Assembly (NCBI RefSeq): GCF_012272835.1
Contig: NZ_JAAWWK010000008.1
Coordinates: 1 to 64,000, forward strand
Source of the DNA: Spongiibacter thalassae
GTDB lineage: Bacteria; Pseudomonadota; Gammaproteobacteria; Pseudomonadales; Spongiibacteraceae
Length of the DNA stretch: 64,000 nt
Direction: 5' to 3'
Shown here: positions 61,508-64,000 of the stretch, piece by piece
Layout: each line of letters starts with the position of its first letter
Position numbering within the stretch: the stretch's first letter is position 1
Notes under the pieces: generated by a model
Told to the model about the DNA's origin: nothing
Databases searched by the model: none
What the model saw: the letters and a program-made list of their open reading frames with translations, nothing else
Made by a program: the position numbers and the translations under genes

Positions 61508-63217
61508 CTAAGGGTAAAGCGCGGGCAGGGCGGTTCCCGGTTTTTTTTCTCCGCTCGCGCCCTTGCGGCATTGGCGCAGGGTGTCGAGCAGGGCACTGTG
61601 GTCGATATCGCCGCTGCCTTCGCCATAAAGCTGCAGGTTCATTCCGTCGATAAAAGGCCGCAGTTCCTCGTATTCTCTACCCAGGGCATCCAGATTGTTG
61701 GGCAGATGAGGATGGCTGCGAGCCCAGCTGTTGATAGCCGCCCGCAAGGCCTGCGCTGAGGCCTTGTTTTTACACAGCTTTGTCAGGGCGTCGAAGTGTG
61801 TTTTTTCATCGTTACTATTCTGTGCTGGCGCCGCTGTTGAGGCAGCGGGGCGACGCCGCAGCAGCGCTATCAACAGGGCGGTGTTGAATAAAACCAGCGC
61901 GCCAATGGCCAGCCAGAACAAGCGATGGGAGTGCGCCGGTGCAGGCTCGTCGAGCGGCGCGGTATTGGACTCGGTAGCGGCATTGGGCGCAGACTGCGCG
62001 AAAGTTGGCGTTGGGGCAGCAGCGGTGCCGCCGCTCACTTTTAATTCCCGCGCGGGAAGAATTGCCACTTCGGGGCTATTGGTGCGGGTGTTCCACCAGG
62101 GAATGCGAATTTCCGGCAGGGTATAGGTGCCGGCTTTACCGGGGATAATAGCCAGCGACTCGGTGCGCAGTGCACTGACCCCTGTGTCGTTCACATCATT
62201 GCTTAACTTTGCTTGATCCGGGTACAGACGGGCGCCATCCAATACCGTTGCCGGCAACGCGGGAAGCTGGGCAGCGAGCAGGCCGTCGGCGCGAATATGG
62301 ATGCTGCGAGTAATCGATTGCCCCGCCTCCAGTGAATCCACGTCGCCACTCCAGGTTTCCACAATGTCCAGGTTGGCGGCGGGCAACCACAGAGAGCCAC
62401 TGAATTGGCTGGGAGGCGGGTCGATTTTAACCGTTAAGGGCGGGCTGCGTTTAATGAGCAGGCGACCGGGGTCGAGCAGCGACGGACGATAGCTTTCTAC
62501 CCGGGCTTGCAGGGTCAGCGCGGGAATTTCCAGTTCGCCACTACGCTGGGGGAAAATAGCGTAGCGGCGCTCGATCACCTGAAAATAGCGGCCGTCTATC
62601 TGTTGGCGATAGCGATTTTCGCCGATGGGTTCAACCACCGCATTGTCGATGGTCGGGGCATCCAGCGAGGCGTCGAGGAAGTTGACCGAGCTGAATAACT
62701 TCACGGTATATTCGAGTTGCGCCTGCACATAGCTTCGGCGGGGGGTGATGTCGGCCTCCAGCCAGACCTGCTGGTTGCCGCTGCGCTGACGTTGTGGTGC
62801 GGCGCTGACCGTGACGGTGATGGGGCGGGTGCTTTTCTTCCCCATGGGGATGGCTGGAATGGTGATTTGTCCCTCGCGTTTGGGTGCCAGGGTGTACTCC
62901 CACTGGCGACTGCTGCTGATGTCGCCATTGACGATATTGGTGCGGCTGCTTTGCTGGCGGTTGAGAATGTGGAAGTCTTCCTGCAGGGCGGCGATATCCG
63001 GCTCGCCGCTGAACAACATGCTGTCAGCACTCAGGGTGAGGGTGAGGGTTTCTTCCAGTGACACCGTCGTGCGATCGACGGTGGCGCGTACTTCGGTGTC
63101 GCTGAGTGCGATGGGGCTGCCCGCCACAAGGGCTAACAGGGTGAGCAACAGGGCGATCCATCCACTGGGAATGGCGAACCGTAACGGCCTTGGCAGGCGA
63201 ACATTAATAGGGGGCAT
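61508..63217 (-). CDS. batD: BatD-family protein
   Basis: The 569-residue protein has an N-terminal membrane segment or signal (WIALLLTLLALVAG), a BatD immunoglobulin-like body (TEVRATVDRTTVSLEETLTLTL; GNQQVWLEADITPRRSYVQAQLEYTVKLF) and a C-terminal helix (LFWLAIGALVLFNTALLIALL) before a cytoplasmic tail. Bat proteins assist oxygen tolerance in Bacteroides and occur with MoxR and VWA proteins in gammaproteobacteria. The ATG at 63217 lies 14 bases inside the preceding gene, with GAGAGGG upstream. It is likely the last gene of the operon. Confidence 0.9.
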   Translation of the reverse strand: MPPINVRLPRPLRFAIPSGWIALLLTLLALVAGSPIALSDTEVRATVDRTTVSLEETLTLTLSADSMLFSGEPDIAALQEDFHILNRQQSSRTNIVNGDISSSRQWEYTLAPKREGQITIPAIPMGKKSTRPITVTVSAAPQRQRSGNQQVWLEADITPRRSYVQAQLEYTVKLFSSVNFLDASLDAPTIDNAVVEPIGENRYRQQIDGRYFQVIERRYAIFPQRSGELEIPALTLQARVESYRPSLLDPGRLLIKRSPPLTVKIDPPPSQFSGSLWLPAANLDIVETWSGDVDSLEAGQSITRSIHIRADGLLAAQLPALPATVLDGARLYPDQAKLSNDVNDTGVSALRTESLAIIPGKAGTYTLPEIRIPWWNTRTNSPEVAILPARELKVSGGTAAAPTPTFAQSAPNAATESNTAPLDEPAPAHSHRLFWLAIGALVLFNTALLIALLRRRPAASTAAPAQNSNDEKTHFDALTKLCKNKASAQALRAAINSWARSHPHLPNNLDALGREYEELRPFIDGMNLQLYGEGSGDIDHSALLDTLRQCRKGASGEKKPGTALPALYP

Positions 63218-64000
63218 AGTTTTCCCTCTCGGGCACCTCGCCGCGTCGGCGGCGTTGTAAATACTGATAGTTAAATTTATTGCGCAGGAGCTGGTCGGAG
63301 CTGTCGGGAATATTGCGCAGCCATTGCTCCTGGGCCTGCTGCTCCTCGGACAGGGGCTGGGTGCCTGCGGCCAGGCTGTTCTGGGTCTGTTCCTCACCGT
63401 CGCCAGTCTCTGTGGGCTGCGCTTGGGCAGCCTGTTGTTTCGTTGACTCCGTTTGCTCTGCGCTATCGGTATGCTCATCCTGCGACCGGGCGTGTTGCTC
63501 AGCCAGCTGCTGTTGCTCTTCACGGGATTGTTCGTCACCTGACGGCGCTTCGCTGGTCTGTTCCTGTTGAGACGCGTCATCTTTCGGCGAGTCTACTTTT
63601 TGCTGTGCATCGTCGCTGCGCTGCGCGTTGTTGCTGTCGGAAGAGGGTTCGCCTTGTTGTTGGTCATTCCCCGAACTGTCCTGCCGGGATGAATCCTGCT
63701 GCCCACTGCTGTCGCCATTCTGGCTGCTGTTGTCACTTTGCTGTTCTTGCTGGTTTTCCTGATCTTGTTGCTGTTGTTGCAGCTGTTCGAGCAGTGCCTT
63801 GTTGCTTGCTGCATCGCGGTGTTCCGGCTCCAGTTCCAGAGCACGCTCATAGGCAGCCAGGGCTTGATCCAGCTGCCCGGCCCTGGCCAGGGCATTGCCG
63901 CGGTTGTAGTGGGCGTCGCTGCTGTCTACTTCGGCAAAAGCCCGTGCGGCGGCGTCGAACTCCCCGGCGCGGTAGTGTGCAACACCTTGCCACATAGGGT
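63204..64000 (-). CDS. Bat-type TPR protein with Gln/Ser/Glu-rich linker, truncated
   Basis: The coding frame runs beyond the right end of the window, so only the C-terminal 264 residues or so are seen. It begins in TPR repeats (GVAHYRAGEFDAAARAF; ALAAYERALELEPEHRDA). A low-complexity linker of more than 120 residues follows, dominated by Gln, Ser, Asp and Glu. It ends in a conserved-looking WLRNIPDSSDQLLRNKF tail. Its end overlaps the batD start by 14 bases. The missing front probably carries a VWA domain or belongs to a BatB/BatC-like protein. Confidence 0.85.
   Translation of the reverse strand, partial: PMWQGVAHYRAGEFDAAARAFAEVDSSDAHYNRGNALARAGQLDQALAAYERALELEPEHRDAASNKALLEQLQQQQQDQENQQEQQSDNSSQNGDSSGQQDSSRQDSSGNDQQQGEPSSDSNNAQRSDDAQQKVDSPKDDASQQEQTSEAPSGDEQSREEQQQLAEQHARSQDEHTDSAEQTESTKQQAAQAQPTETGDGEEQTQNSLAAGTQPLSEEQQAQEQWLRNIPDSSDQLLRNKFNYQYLQRRRRGEVPERENYAPY

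Noticed and set aside
61508-63580. Longer batD frame starting at 63580
   Set aside because: The extra 121 residues are antisense-like Pro/Arg/Ser-rich sequence read in a shifted frame of the preceding gene. The ATG at 63217 has a ribosome site and a signal-like segment.

Overview
The window looks like chromosomal DNA of a free-living, probably marine gammaproteobacterium. Evidence for this is the class Ia nrdA/nrdB pair with a doubled ATP-cone, the prkA-yeaH-spoVR operon, two TonB receptors, monothiol glutaredoxin, bacterioferritin/Bfd, Fe-SOD, RNase T next to pyrC, and a BatD cluster. A Cellvibrionales/Spongiibacteraceae-like lineage is my guess from the gene mix and is not proven. No rRNA, tRNA, CRISPR array, intact insertion sequence or prophage was seen.

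Layout. 1-743: gene-free tandem array of terminator-bearing repeat units. 0.7-5.4 kb: EAL-HDOD protein, SbtA-type bicarbonate permease with a divergent LysR regulator, and a membrane fatty-acid hydroxylase. 5.5-10.2 kb: CusB/CusA-type copper/silver efflux without an outer-membrane channel gene. 10.4-14.6 kb: small toxin-antitoxin island (hipBA-like, vapBC-like, XRE regulator, ImmA/IrrE protease). 14.7-22.6 kb: nrdB, nrdA, a lone ferric-type ABC ATPase, argF, argD. 23.0-27.1 kb: TonB receptor and a lone hydantoinase-B subunit.

27.2-37.1 kb is an iron and oxidative-stress neighbourhood: grxD; a leftward operon DUF4856 - imelysin - TonB receptor - fatty-acid hydroxylase; a hotdog protein; bfr; bfd with a Fur-like site; ahpC with a four-block OxyR site; and sodB. 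37.3-46.9 kb holds housekeeping and metabolic genes (rnt, pyrC, shikimate-kinase-like, PTPS-III-like pterin enzyme with an SDR, prkA-yeaH-spoVR, enoyl-CoA hydratase family).

47.0-58.9 kb is the most unusual part. Two ChrR-like zinc/cupin anti-sigma paralogues flank three rightward genes: two large soluble proteins of no family I recognise, with a 4-base overlap, and a free-standing protein resembling the GspE/MshE N-terminal domain. An ECF sigma factor follows the second anti-sigma gene. After it come a large hybrid histidine kinase (two PAS, two REC, Hpt) and a REC-GGDEF diguanylate cyclase. My inference is a sigma-factor-controlled, possibly c-di-GMP-linked module that has not been described. 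The window ends with an acyl-CoA ligase, an EamA exporter, BatD and a truncated TPR/Gln-rich Bat protein.

A second theme is non-coding repeats: heptamer arrays sit directly against the stop codons of sodB (18 perfect copies) and argF (4 copies), and a related GAGACGC-type block lies behind ahpC.
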